DNA from: Myxococcales bacterium | GTDB taxonomy: Bacteria; Myxococcota_A; UBA796; GCA-2862545 | Assembly: GCA_019634415.1 (NCBI GenBank) | Contig: JAHQVJ010000249.1 | Span: forward strand, 1 to 64,000 | Direction of reading: 5' to 3' | DNA length: 64,000 nucleotides | Shown here: one piece after another, positions 25,655-33,042 of the stretch | Position numbering within the stretch: position 1 is the first letter of the stretch | Layout: each line of letters starts with the position of its first letter | Notes under the pieces: generated by a model | The model's database searches: none | What the model saw: only the letters and a program-made list of their open reading frames with translations | Told to the model about the DNA's origin: nothing | Program-made: the position numbers and the translations under genes

Positions 25655-26391
25655 TCGGCTCTCCATCGGTTTCGCACGGCGATGGTCCGCCGCAGGTTCT
25701 GAGCGACCACGGCGCTGTCGGGCCGCAGCGTGAGGGCCTGCTCGAAGGCTCGGATCGCCTCCGGGAAGTCACGCTCCTTGAGGGCGCGCCGTCCCGTGGA
25801 CAGCAGATCGTCGAAGGAGACGGCTCCCTCGGGATCGCCTGGTTCGGGGTCGGCTGGCTCGGTCACCACGGGCTCGAGGGACAGCCCCCCCGACTGCGCG
25901 GCCTCGATGACCTCGTCTGCCACCTCGGACCACCACAGGCCCGAAGCCACCAGCGCCTGCTCCAGGTCGCGCACACCGTCGAGCTGCTGCTCGAGTGCCG
26001 CGGGAACCTGGCCTGCCGTGGCCACCGCGAACACGCTGCGCCGCAGGCGGGACCACTCGTCGGCGAGCCGACAGCCCTCCATCTGGATGGCGAAGTTGTC
26101 CCCCATCGCCTCGCCGCTCACCTCGCGCTGCTGGAAGCGGACCTCCCCGCGGTCGAGCACGAAGAGGTCCAGCAGCACCGCCAGCCCCTGCGAGCCCTTC
26201 CCACGAGCAGCGCAGGGCGCGCCGCGCACGAAGTCGATCTCCACCTCGTCGTGGAACAGGGTGCCCGTGAGGGCGGCCGCCTCCACCGTCTGCAGGAGGC
26301 AGACCACCGAGACCGCCTCGACCCGACACGTCAGCACTGTTGGCTCGTGGTTCACCGCATCCCCAGACTCGAGAGGCGCTGGGCTAGCCAT
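25651..26391 (-). CDS. DUF4388 (PatA-N-like) protein with C-terminal TPR
   Basis: A 246-residue protein. The N-terminal part (about 25-110) matches DUF4388: TGTLFHDEVEIDFVRGAPCA followed by GLAVLLDLFVLDRGEVRFQQ. A helical middle and a Pro/Glu linker lead to one TPR unit (LLSTGRRALKERDFPEAIRA, FEQALTLRPDSAVVAQNLRR). DUF4388 occurs in regulators of bacterial GTPase and motility systems and often near roadblock genes, as here. The ATG at 26391 (MASPAPLESG) is preferred to the ATG at 26427. It is divergent from the first roadblock-like gene and heads an operon of four or five genes. Confidence 0.7.
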   Translation of the reverse strand: MASPAPLESGDAVNHEPTVLTCRVEAVSVVCLLQTVEAAALTGTLFHDEVEIDFVRGAPCAARGKGSQGLAVLLDLFVLDRGEVRFQQREVSGEAMGDNFAIQMEGCRLADEWSRLRRSVFAVATAGQVPAALEQQLDGVRDLEQALVASGLWWSEVADEVIEAAQSGGLSLEPVVTEPADPEPGDPEGAVSFDDLLSTGRRALKERDFPEAIRAFEQALTLRPDSAVVAQNLRRTIAVRNRWRAE

Positions 26392-26478
26392 CGGATCCGT
26401 CCGGTGGCGTTTGACCTCGATGACCACTCCAGTTCCCGCAGACGGATCCGACTAGAGGAGTGTCTTTCAGGAGCATCG

Positions 26479-26883
26479 ATGTCAGCGACCGGACTGGAGC
26501 CGAGCATCGTCGAGATCCTCACCGAGGCGAACGAGGAGGGAGGCTTCCCCTTGTCCTTGGTGAGCACCGATCAGGGACTGCTCGTGGCCTGCGCAGGAGA
26601 CGAACCCCTCCTCGACGAGAACATCGCGGCACTGACGGCCCTGTTCGACGACGTCGTCCGCCGCTCGAGACGTGATCTGACGCTCACGGCCATCGACGAG
26701 CTCACCATCCGTGACTCCGAGGTCGGAAGACTGGTGGTCCGCCCTCTGAAGACGACGACGCCCCGCATGTTCCTGGTGGTGCGGGTGCCGCGCAGTCGCC
26801 CCTGGCGACGCGTGTCCAATCAGCTGGTTCGCGATCTGGAAGCACGGCTGGCCAGCTACGGAGACCTCGCCGTCACCCCCTGA
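26479..26883 (+). CDS. Roadblock/LC7-like protein
   Basis: A 134-residue protein with the alternating pattern of the roadblock fold: an N-terminal helix (SIVEILTEANEEGGFPLSLV), central strands (STDQGLLVACAGDEPLLDEN) and a helix before further strands (NIAALTALFDDVVRR). Similarity is weaker than in the following gene. CAGGAG lies 6 bases before the ATG. It shares an upstream region with the divergent DUF4388 gene and is followed 90 bases later by a second roadblock gene; the two may form a heterodimer acting on the MglA-like GTPase. Confidence 0.6.
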   Translation: MSATGLEPSIVEILTEANEEGGFPLSLVSTDQGLLVACAGDEPLLDENIAALTALFDDVVRRSRRDLTLTAIDELTIRDSEVGRLVVRPLKTTTPRMFLVVRVPRSRPWRRVSNQLVRDLEARLASYGDLAVTP

Positions 26884-26973
26884 TCGGGCCTCAAGCACTG
26901 CGCCAGACAGTCGATGCCTCGGGTGTACCGGGCGGTGGACACCTCCACTCGACCCCATCCACGGAGCATGCGC

Positions 26974-27342
26974 ATGTCTCGTACCGATCAGGTCCTCAAG
27001 CAGATCAAGACCCTCTCCACCAACACGCCGGACGTCGAAGCGGCCGCCATCGTGGACAACGACGGCCTGATGATCGCGAGCGCCCTCCCCGCCGACATGG
27101 ACGACGACAGCGTCGCGGCCATGGGTGCGGCACTCCTCGGCCTCGGTGAGCGGATCACCGACGAGCTGGCACGCGGCGACTTCCAGATGGTCATGGTGCG
27201 CGGAGACAGCGGCTACCTGATCCTGGTGCGGTGCGGCCCCGAGGCGGTGCTGAGCGTGCTCGCAGCCAAGGGCGCCAAGCTCGGACTCATCTTCCTCGAC
27301 GTGTCTCGCGCCGCCAAGGAAGTCGCCCGCCTGCTCGGCTAG
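26974..27342 (+). CDS. Roadblock/LC7 domain protein (MglB-like)
   Basis: A 122-residue protein made of a single roadblock domain: VLKQIKTLSTNTPDVEAAAI, VDNDGLMIASALPADMDDDS, AAMGAALLGLGERITDELAR and YLILVRCGPEAVLSVLAAKG. In Myxococcus the roadblock protein MglB activates the GTPase MglA, so the natural partner is the GTPase at 21283. The ATG at 26974 is 7 bases after a GGAG box; the longer frame from 26914 is not supported. Convergent with the second pseudokinase gene. Confidence 0.85.
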   Translation: MSRTDQVLKQIKTLSTNTPDVEAAAIVDNDGLMIASALPADMDDDSVAAMGAALLGLGERITDELARGDFQMVMVRGDSGYLILVRCGPEAVLSVLAAKGAKLGLIFLDVSRAAKEVARLLG

Positions 27343-27354
27343 TGAGCAGCGAGC

Positions 27355-28428
27355 TCACATGGCGAGCCACACCACCGTGACCGCCGCGAGCACCAGCCCG
27401 GCACCGAGCAACGGCCACCACCGGAGACGATGACTGGCCTGCATCCTCGGCTGCAGCCCCTCTCGGGACAACAAGCCAGGAATGATGGTCGTCGACATCT
27501 TCGGCGGTGCCTGCTCGTCCAGCGCGAGGGACGGTGCCGCGCGGAGCCCTGGTCGAACCATGGCCATCTCGGCCTCGAGGGTCCCGAAGCTCGGCACCTC
27601 GGACACCTCGTCGACTGGCGCATCGGACTGGCTGGCCGGTCGGTTGCTGGGCGCATCGCCCAGCGCCGCCCCGAACAGTGCAGCAGCCCCCTCTCTGTGC
27701 GAGTCACCGTCGCGGGCCTTCGGGAACACCCGCAGCAGATCCTGCCGGAGATGGCCCACCGTGGCGTACCGAGCCTTGGGGTGGGTCACCAACAGGCGCC
27801 GCAGGAGGGGAGCGAACAGCGAGGTGGCGTCGCGGCGAGCAGCCAAGTCGTCCAAGCGGCTGGACAGCTCGGGCCGCGCCTCGGTGGCGAAGGCCCGCTC
27901 GTTGGTGAGCATCTCGAACAGCACCACTCCCATGGAGAAGAGATCGGCGCGGCCCCCCACCTTGCCGTCCGGAGACAGCTGCTCGGGTGCCCCGTAGTGT
28001 CGCAGGCGCTCCACGTCCGTCACACCCCTGGACAGCAGATCGTAGCTGCCCAGCTGCACCTGCCCCTCCCGGCTCACCCGGACCGCCCTGGGCGAGATCG
28101 CCAGATGCAGCAAAGGCCCCTGCATGCTGGGATCCGCCCACTGGGCGTGCAGCGCCTCCAACGCGTCGCACAGGCACAGGCACACGTGCAGCACCGCGTC
28201 CGACGTCGCGCGCAGGTCGTTGCGAGCGAGGTAGTCGAGCACGGTGCCCAGATCGGTTCCGTGGGCCGGCTCCTCCACCACCCACCACCGGCCGCTACGC
28301 TCCACCGAGTCGATCGGCACCAGGTTCGGGTGGCTGGCTTCCTTCAACGCTGTCACCCGCTCCCGCAGCGCGCGCGCTGGCGTCTCCGCACGAGGTCGCT
28401 GCGCTGCTGGATTCCCGCCTCTCCACAT
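27355..28428 (-). CDS. Tail-anchored Hanks-type pseudokinase (paralogue 2)
   Basis: A 357-residue paralogue of the protein at 22956-24293, with the same order of parts: kinase-like domain, variable linker, and a C-terminal transmembrane helix (RWWPLLGAGLVLAAVTVVWL). Shared signatures include SHPNLVPI, GPLLHLAISPRAVRVSREGQ, YDLLSRGVTDVERLRHYGAP and RADLFSMGVVLFEMLTNERA. HRD, DFG, the VAIK lysine and the Gly loop are absent, so it should not phosphorylate. Both end with a STIIPG motif before the membrane helix. The start at 28428 has GGGAG 9 bases upstream; longer frames look like shadow. Confidence 0.78.
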   Translation of the reverse strand: MWRGGNPAAQRPRAETPARALRERVTALKEASHPNLVPIDSVERSGRWWVVEEPAHGTDLGTVLDYLARNDLRATSDAVLHVCLCLCDALEALHAQWADPSMQGPLLHLAISPRAVRVSREGQVQLGSYDLLSRGVTDVERLRHYGAPEQLSPDGKVGGRADLFSMGVVLFEMLTNERAFATEARPELSSRLDDLAARRDATSLFAPLLRRLLVTHPKARYATVGHLRQDLLRVFPKARDGDSHREGAAALFGAALGDAPSNRPASQSDAPVDEVSEVPSFGTLEAEMAMVRPGLRAAPSLALDEQAPPKMSTTIIPGLLSREGLQPRMQASHRLRWWPLLGAGLVLAAVTVVWLAM

Positions 28429-28594
28429 GACCGAGCACTCCCGAACTTGAAGGAGACATCGGATCCTACGCGCGGTTGTTGACCTGCAGCCCCGAACCTC
28501 AGGCGTCGTACTCATGCCACGTGAACTTCCCAGAAAGTAGACACACCAAGCGAATGTGGTGCAGTACCGGGCCTGTAGGCGTAAGCCGACAGAC

Positions 28595-28640
28595 GCATCT
28601 AGCGTTTCTTGGCATCTAGATGCACAATCTTGTTAGATGC
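28595..28640. promoter_or_regulatory. Cluster of GCATCTA/TAGATGC motifs upstream of tonB
   Basis: Three copies of one motif lie within 46 bases: GCATCTAG (28595-28602), the perfect 12-base palindrome GCATCTAGATGC (28612-28623) and the inverted TAGATGC (28634-28640). Such clustered, symmetric sites fit a repressor or activator operator 45-90 bases before the TonB start. The rest of the 257-base gap (28429-28685) contains one TTGACC but no clear promoter pair. Confidence 0.45.
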
Positions 28641-28685
28641 GGCCTCGCCGCCGCGCCGGCCCCTCAACATCACGGAGGCTGTCCC

Positions 28686-29396
28686 GTGTTCGACAACATC
28701 GGTAAGAACCTCGACGAGGAAGCAAACAAACGCAGCGCAGCCTCCCTGCTGATCACTGCCGCCCTCATCGGCAGCACCGTCGGGATCGGCCTCCTCCTCG
28801 CTGCCCGCGTGGCCGCTCCCGAGCTGTTCGAGGACAACAACGAGGAGATGGTCGAGCTCATCGAGATGGAGGAGATGGACATCGCGCCGCCTCCTCCACC
28901 GCCCCCTCCCCCCGGAGCCGAGGAAGAAGAGGAGGAGGACGAAGAAGAGGAAGAGCCCGACGAGCTCGACGAGGAAGTCGAAGAGCTCAAGGACGAGGTC
29001 GAAGAGAAGGTCGTGGAGACCGAGAAGTCCGGCGGCGTCGAGGGCGGTGTCGAGGGAGGCGTGGAGGGAGGCGTCGTGGGCGGTGTCGTCGGTGGCGTCA
29101 TCGGCGGCACGGGCGTGCGCGTGTTCCACCACTCCGAGCTCGAGGTGAAGAAGCGCGCCACCCTGCGCTATCCCGAGGCCGCCAAGGCCTTGAACCTGGG
29201 GCAGCAGCGCTGCAAGGCCCGGGTGTTCATCGACGAGCGGGGCGTTCCCTACGACGTGTCGGTGGAGGGCTGCCCAGCCGCATTCCACACTGCCACCAAG
29301 CAGGGGATCCTGCAGTGGCGCTGGTATCCGCCGCGGGACGGCAAGAGCAAGGTCAAGGCACAGACCATCATCGCAGTCACCTACCAGATGAAGTGA
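28686..29396 (+). CDS. TonB-like energy-transducing protein
   Basis: A 236-residue protein: short cytoplasmic N-terminus, transmembrane helix (about 20-41), a Pro run (APPPPPPPPPG), a very acidic Glu/Asp block (about 80-115), a Gly/Val repeat (GGVEGGVEGGVVGGVVGGVI), and a C-terminal TonB domain (VKKRATLRYPEAAKALNLGQ, ARVFIDERGVPYDVSVEGCP, LQWRWYPPRDGKSKV). This is TonB of an outer-membrane energy transduction complex, with Pro plus acidic-Gly linkers in place of the usual Lys-Pro repeats. The GTG start has GGAGG 7 bases upstream. First gene of the exb operon. Confidence 0.85.
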   Translation: MFDNIGKNLDEEANKRSAASLLITAALIGSTVGIGLLLAARVAAPELFEDNNEEMVELIEMEEMDIAPPPPPPPPPGAEEEEEEDEEEEEPDELDEEVEELKDEVEEKVVETEKSGGVEGGVEGGVEGGVVGGVVGGVIGGTGVRVFHHSELEVKKRATLRYPEAAKALNLGQQRCKARVFIDERGVPYDVSVEGCPAAFHTATKQGILQWRWYPPRDGKSKVKAQTIIAVTYQMK

Positions 29397-29434
29397 AATC
29401 CCTGTAGGACGGTGACGACGTGCGCCGTACCTGC

Positions 29435-29440
29435 TAGTCT
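29435..29440 (+). promoter_or_regulatory. Putative -10 hexamer before exbB
   Basis: TAGTCT, 43 bases before the exbB ATG, follows TGC as an extended -10 and is followed by the small hairpin GTGCC-GTTT-GGCAC. It may give exbBD its own promoter in addition to the one ahead of tonB. Confidence 0.3.
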
Positions 29441-29482
29441 CGCGTGCCGTTTGGCACCGGAACCCCAGATGGAGACACACCC

Positions 29483-30211
29483 ATGTTGCTGATGCTGCTC
29501 GAAGCGGCTGCTCATGCCCAAGAAGAGCCTCAGGTGGGCTTCACCATGCAGGAGATCTGGGCCCACTCCGGGTTCATCGCCCGCTCGGTCATCGTCACGC
29601 TCCTCGTGATGTTCCTGGGCACCATCGTGGTGTGGGTCGAGCGGAGCATCGCGTTCCGTCGGGCACGCAGTCAGTCCATCCGTCTCCGCAACGAGATCAT
29701 CGGACCCCTGCAGCAAGGCGACGTGGCCGCGGCCCTTCGCATCGCTCAGGACGACCAGTTCAAGCAGGGCTACCTCACGCAGCTCCTGAAGGCTGGGCTC
29801 TCCGAGCTCGACACCGGGGTCAACGCGAACGCCCTTCAGAACGCTCGGCGCGCGGTGGACAAGGCCCACGCCGAGGAGCTCGCCAAGCTCCAGCGCGGAA
29901 TGACCATTCTGGCCACCACGGGTTCCACGGCACCGTTCGTCGGACTGTTCGGCACCACCTTCGGCGTCATCAACGCCTTCCAGGGCATGGCCGAGGCCGG
30001 CTCGGGACTCGCCTCCATCTCCGCCGGGATCTCCGAGGCGCTCATCACCACCGGTGTGGGCATCGGTGTGGCCGTCGTGGGCGTGTGGCTGTTCAACTAC
30101 TTCAACTTCCGCATCGCCAAGGTGGGCGACGAGCTCAACAGCTCCGAGGCCGACTTCATGCAGTGGGCCAACAAGCTCAACCAAGGCACCGTGTCTGGAG
30201 CGGCCAAGTAG
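29483..30211 (+). CDS. exbB: ExbB/TolQ proton channel protein
   Basis: A 242-residue MotA/TolQ/ExbB-family protein: an N-terminal helix, a second transmembrane helix (about 35-55), a cytoplasmic domain, and two more helices with the conserved MTILATTGSTAPFVGLFGTT and ISEALITTGVGIGVAVVGVW. It forms the proton channel that drives TonB with ExbD. The ATG at 29483 is preferred over 29444 because GGAG precedes it. ExbD follows with no gap. Confidence 0.92.
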   Translation: MLLMLLEAAAHAQEEPQVGFTMQEIWAHSGFIARSVIVTLLVMFLGTIVVWVERSIAFRRARSQSIRLRNEIIGPLQQGDVAAALRIAQDDQFKQGYLTQLLKAGLSELDTGVNANALQNARRAVDKAHAEELAKLQRGMTILATTGSTAPFVGLFGTTFGVINAFQGMAEAGSGLASISAGISEALITTGVGIGVAVVGVWLFNYFNFRIAKVGDELNSSEADFMQWANKLNQGTVSGAAK

Positions 30212-30637
30212 ATGGGCGCTTCTGTCGGCAAGGGGGGCGGTGGCCCGATGGCCGACATCAACGTCACGCCGTTGATCGACGTGGTGTTGGTGCTGCTGGT
30301 CGTCTTCATGGTGATCACGCCACTGCTGTCGTCTGGCCTTCCGGTGGATCTGCCGATGGCCACGCAGACCGTCACGGTCAACGACGCAGGCCAGCACGTG
30401 GTGATCTCCATGACCAAGGAGGGCACCGTGGCGGTGGATCAAGAGTTCTTCGAGGACCTCGACAACATGATTGCGGCGGTGCGAACCGAGATCTACACGA
30501 GCCCCGAGCCCAACGAGCGCAAGGTGCTCGTGAAGGCGGACCGCTCGCTCGAGTACGCCAAGGTCCGCGAGGTGCTCGACAAGCTGGCCGAGAGCAACTT
30601 CGCCAGCATCTACATCGCTGCCGGCAAGGAGAAGTAG
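30212..30637 (+). CDS. exbD: ExbD/TolR family protein
   Basis: A 141-residue ExbD: cytoplasmic start, the family motif MADINVTPLIDVVLVLLVVF with the proton-carrying Asp in the membrane helix, and a periplasmic domain ending YAKVREVLDKLAESNFASIY. Its ATG directly follows the exbB stop. Partner of the TonB/ExbB pair. Confidence 0.92.
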   Translation: MGASVGKGGGGPMADINVTPLIDVVLVLLVVFMVITPLLSSGLPVDLPMATQTVTVNDAGQHVVISMTKEGTVAVDQEFFEDLDNMIAAVRTEIYTSPEPNERKVLVKADRSLEYAKVREVLDKLAESNFASIYIAAGKEK

Positions 30638-30640
30638 GCC

Positions 30641-31426
30641 ATGGGTGCCCAGCTCGGTTCCGACGGAGCGATGAGCGAGATCAACATGACCCCGTTGATC
30701 GACATCGTGCTCGTGGTCCTCATCATCATGATGGTCAACATCCCGATCCAGATCGAGGAGATGGGGCTCAAGCTGCCGAGCCAGAAGACCACGGTCAACA
30801 AGAGCAACAACGAGCAGCTGGCCATCGCGCTGTACGCCGACGGCAAGATGGCGCTCAACCGCCGCGCCATGGACCGGCAGGCGATGCTCTACGAGCTCAC
30901 GCGACGCCTTCGCTCGATGGAGAAGAAGAACGTCTTCGTGGACGCGGATCTGTCGCTCGAGTACGGCAACATCGTCGACGCGGTGGACTTGGCCCGCGAA
31001 GCGGGGGCGTTCCAGGTCGGGCTGGCCAAGGCCAAGCCGGATGGACCGCTGCCACCCATCTCCTTCCAGAAGGGCTCCGGCCAGCCGAAGGGGATCCTGA
31101 TCGGCGCCATCACCGTGGTGACCGAGGGCGGAGACATCGACGAGGTCAAGGCCGACGAAGCCATGAAGGCCTTGGTGCCCGCCATCCAGGCCTGCTACTT
31201 CAAGCGCCTCGAGGTGCGGCCCGAGCTGACGGGCGCCTACCAGGTGGACTTCGCAGTGGGTCCCCAAGGGGAGCTCCTCGAGGAGCCCGCCATCCAGAGC
31301 GATCAGGTGAACGACCTCGACCTGCGAGACTGCGTCAAGGCCGTGCTGCCGAAGCTGAAGTTCCTGCCGCTGGGTCGTCAGAAGACGGCTGGGGTGCGGG
31401 TGCCGATCCTGTTCAGCCCAGGGTGA
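30641..31426 (+). CDS. ExbD-like protein fused to an AgmX/PglI-type C-terminal domain
   Basis: A 261-residue protein. Residues 1-135 are a second ExbD (MSEINMTPLIDIVLVVLIIM, periplasmic domain DLSLEYGNIVDAVDLAREAG). Residues about 150-260 form a separate periplasmic domain: DEAMKALVPAIQACYFKRLE, GAYQVDFAVGPQGELLEEPA and LRDCVKAVLPKLKFLPLGRQ. The paired Cys and the order of strands match the TonB-like AgmX/PglI C-terminal domain known from myxobacterial gliding proteins. The fusion places a TonB-like domain directly on ExbD. GGAG precedes the ATG; the gene overlaps ispA by 4 bases (GTGA). Confidence 0.85.
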   Translation: MGAQLGSDGAMSEINMTPLIDIVLVVLIIMMVNIPIQIEEMGLKLPSQKTTVNKSNNEQLAIALYADGKMALNRRAMDRQAMLYELTRRLRSMEKKNVFVDADLSLEYGNIVDAVDLAREAGAFQVGLAKAKPDGPLPPISFQKGSGQPKGILIGAITVVTEGGDIDEVKADEAMKALVPAIQACYFKRLEVRPELTGAYQVDFAVGPQGELLEEPAIQSDQVNDLDLRDCVKAVLPKLKFLPLGRQKTAGVRVPILFSPG

Positions 31427-32271
31427 GCGAGCTCGACCTGAGCCACTGGCTCACCCCGAAGCTCCGAGCACTCGACGCCTTCCTGGAGTCACGCTTCGAG
31501 CAGGTGTGGCCCGAGAGCTTCCGGGAGCCGCTGCGGTACCCGGTGTTCGGGGGCGGCAAGCGGGTGCGGCCCGCCCTGGTGTTCGCCGCCCACGAGGCCT
31601 GCGCGCCCGCTGCAGACGTGGCTGCTGCCGTGCCTGCGGCCGCCGCCGTGGAGCTGGTGCACACCTACTCGCTGGTGCACGACGACCTTCCGGCCATGGA
31701 CGACGACGACGAGCGCCGCGGTCGCCCCACCGTGCACGTCCAGTTCGACGAGGCCACCGCGATCCTGGTGGGCGACGCCCTGCTCACCGAGGCCTTCGGG
31801 ATCCTCGCCGACGGCACCGGCACCGCCGAGCAGCGCATCGCGCAGGTCCAGTGCCTGGCGCGGGCGGCTGGGCACGCTGGAATGGTGGGCGGCCAGGTGG
31901 GCGACATCGCGGGCGGTGTGAGCGACGTGGACGCGCTGAAGCGGGTGCACGCCGCCAAGACGGGCGCGCTGATCCGATCGAGCTGCGTGCTCGGCGGGCT
32001 GGCCGCCTCCGCCGATCCGGCCACCCTGGAGTCCCTCGACGCCTACGGTACGGCGGTGGGCCTGGCGTTCCAGCTGGCCGACGATGTGCTCGACGCCGAC
32101 GAGGACGCGGGCGACGACGGGCCTCCCAGCTACGTGAGCTTGATGGGGGTGCAGCGCACGCGGGCACTGGCCCGCGAGCTCGTGACCGACGCCTTGGGTC
32201 ACCTGGACGGGCTGCCGCAGCCCACCGCTCTGCGGGCCCTGGCTCGCTTCATCGTGGACCGCCGGAGCTGA
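31423..32271 (+). CDS. ispA: Polyprenyl synthetase (farnesyl/geranylgeranyl diphosphate synthase)
   Basis: A 282-residue trans-prenyltransferase that condenses isopentenyl diphosphate with allylic diphosphates. First Asp-rich motif HDDLPAMDDDDERRGRPTVH, second FQLADDVLDADED, plus FGGGKRVRPAL near the start. The DDxxxxD form of the first motif is that of IspA. The GTG start overlaps the stop of the ExbD-AgmX gene (GTGA), so translation is coupled to the exb operon, an unusual partner. The chain length made cannot be fixed from sequence. Confidence 0.9.
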   Translation: MSELDLSHWLTPKLRALDAFLESRFEQVWPESFREPLRYPVFGGGKRVRPALVFAAHEACAPAADVAAAVPAAAAVELVHTYSLVHDDLPAMDDDDERRGRPTVHVQFDEATAILVGDALLTEAFGILADGTGTAEQRIAQVQCLARAAGHAGMVGGQVGDIAGGVSDVDALKRVHAAKTGALIRSSCVLGGLAASADPATLESLDAYGTAVGLAFQLADDVLDADEDAGDDGPPSYVSLMGVQRTRALARELVTDALGHLDGLPQPTALRALARFIVDRRS

Positions 32272-32273
32272 TC

Positions 32274-33014
32274 CTGGGACGCAAGGTCCGCCTCGATCGG
32301 CTGCTGGTGGATCGTGGGCTCGCCCCATCCCGCCAGCAAGCGCGCCAGCTCATCGAGGAGGGGAAGGTCCTGGTGGGTGGCATACCCGCGGTCAAGCCCG
32401 CGGCACAGATCGACCTCGACCGCGGGGTCACGCTGCGAGACGACACCCACCAGTGGGTGGGTCGCGGTGCCCGCAAGCTGCTCGGGGTGCTCGAGCCATT
32501 GGCGGTGGACCCCACAGGTGCGATCTGCGCCGATCTGGGCGCGAGCACCGGTGGCTTCACCGAGGTCCTGCTGCATCGAGGTGCCGAGCGCGTCTACGCC
32601 GTGGACGTGGGGCGCAGCCAGCTGCACGAGCGCCTGGCCGCCGACCAGCGCGTGATCGTGATGGACGGGATCAACGCCCGGCACCTACGCGGGCTGCCCG
32701 AGCCCATCGATCTGTTGGTGGCCGATCTGTCGTTCATCTCCATCGTGAAGGTGCTCCCCGCCATCGCCCGGGTGCTGCGCCCCTTCGGGGAGGCCGTGCT
32801 GCTCGTGAAGCCTCAGTTCGAGGTGGGCAAGGCCCGGGTGGGCAGCGGCGGCCGCGTGCGCGACGAAGCCGATCGGCAGGGAGCCATCGCGCAGGTGCAG
32901 CAGGCCACCGAGGCCATGGGCTTCACCGTGCTCGGCAGCCTGGACTCCCCCGTTGCGGGAGCTCGATCCGGAAACGTGGAGCACTTCCTCCACGTTCGGC
33001 GCGCGCAGCGCTAA
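32274..33014 (+). CDS. tlyA: TlyA-family rRNA (cytidine-2'-O) methyltransferase, apparent CTG start
   Basis: TlyA methylates 2'-O of cytidines in 16S and/or 23S rRNA using SAM. N-terminal S4 RNA-binding domain (RLDRLLVDRGLAPSRQQARQ, LIEEGKVLVGG), then an FtsJ-like methyltransferase domain with CADLGASTGGFTEVLLHRGA and LVADLSFISIVKVLPAIARV, KPQFEVGK. The homologous start (M-xxK-x-RLD-x-LL) falls on CTG at 32274, 6 bases after GGAG (32264-32267). No ATG, GTG or TTG exists in frame between the ispA stop and the S4 motif. With this start the protein has 246 residues, normal for the family. Confidence 0.88.
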   Translation: MGRKVRLDRLLVDRGLAPSRQQARQLIEEGKVLVGGIPAVKPAAQIDLDRGVTLRDDTHQWVGRGARKLLGVLEPLAVDPTGAICADLGASTGGFTEVLLHRGAERVYAVDVGRSQLHERLAADQRVIVMDGINARHLRGLPEPIDLLVADLSFISIVKVLPAIARVLRPFGEAVLLVKPQFEVGKARVGSGGRVRDEADRQGAIAQVQQATEAMGFTVLGSLDSPVAGARSGNVEHFLHVRRAQR

Positions 33015-33017
33015 TCT
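33012..33017 (+). promoter_or_regulatory. Putative -10 hexamer before the MopE-like gene
   Basis: TAATCT overlaps the tlyA stop codon, 25 bases before the ATG at 33043. It is followed by the hairpin GGGGG-CCGA-CCCCC. Confidence 0.3.
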
Positions 33018-33042
33018 GAGGGGGCCGACCCCCAGGTGATCC

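Noticed and set aside
28900..29110. Tandem DNA repeats in the tonB gene
   Set aside because: They encode the Glu-rich and Gly-Val linkers of TonB and keep the frame, so they are not a separate element.
29632..32271. 879-codon open frame starting inside exbB
   Set aside because: Only its last 282 codons are real (ispA). The rest is an out-of-frame reading of exbB and the exbD genes.
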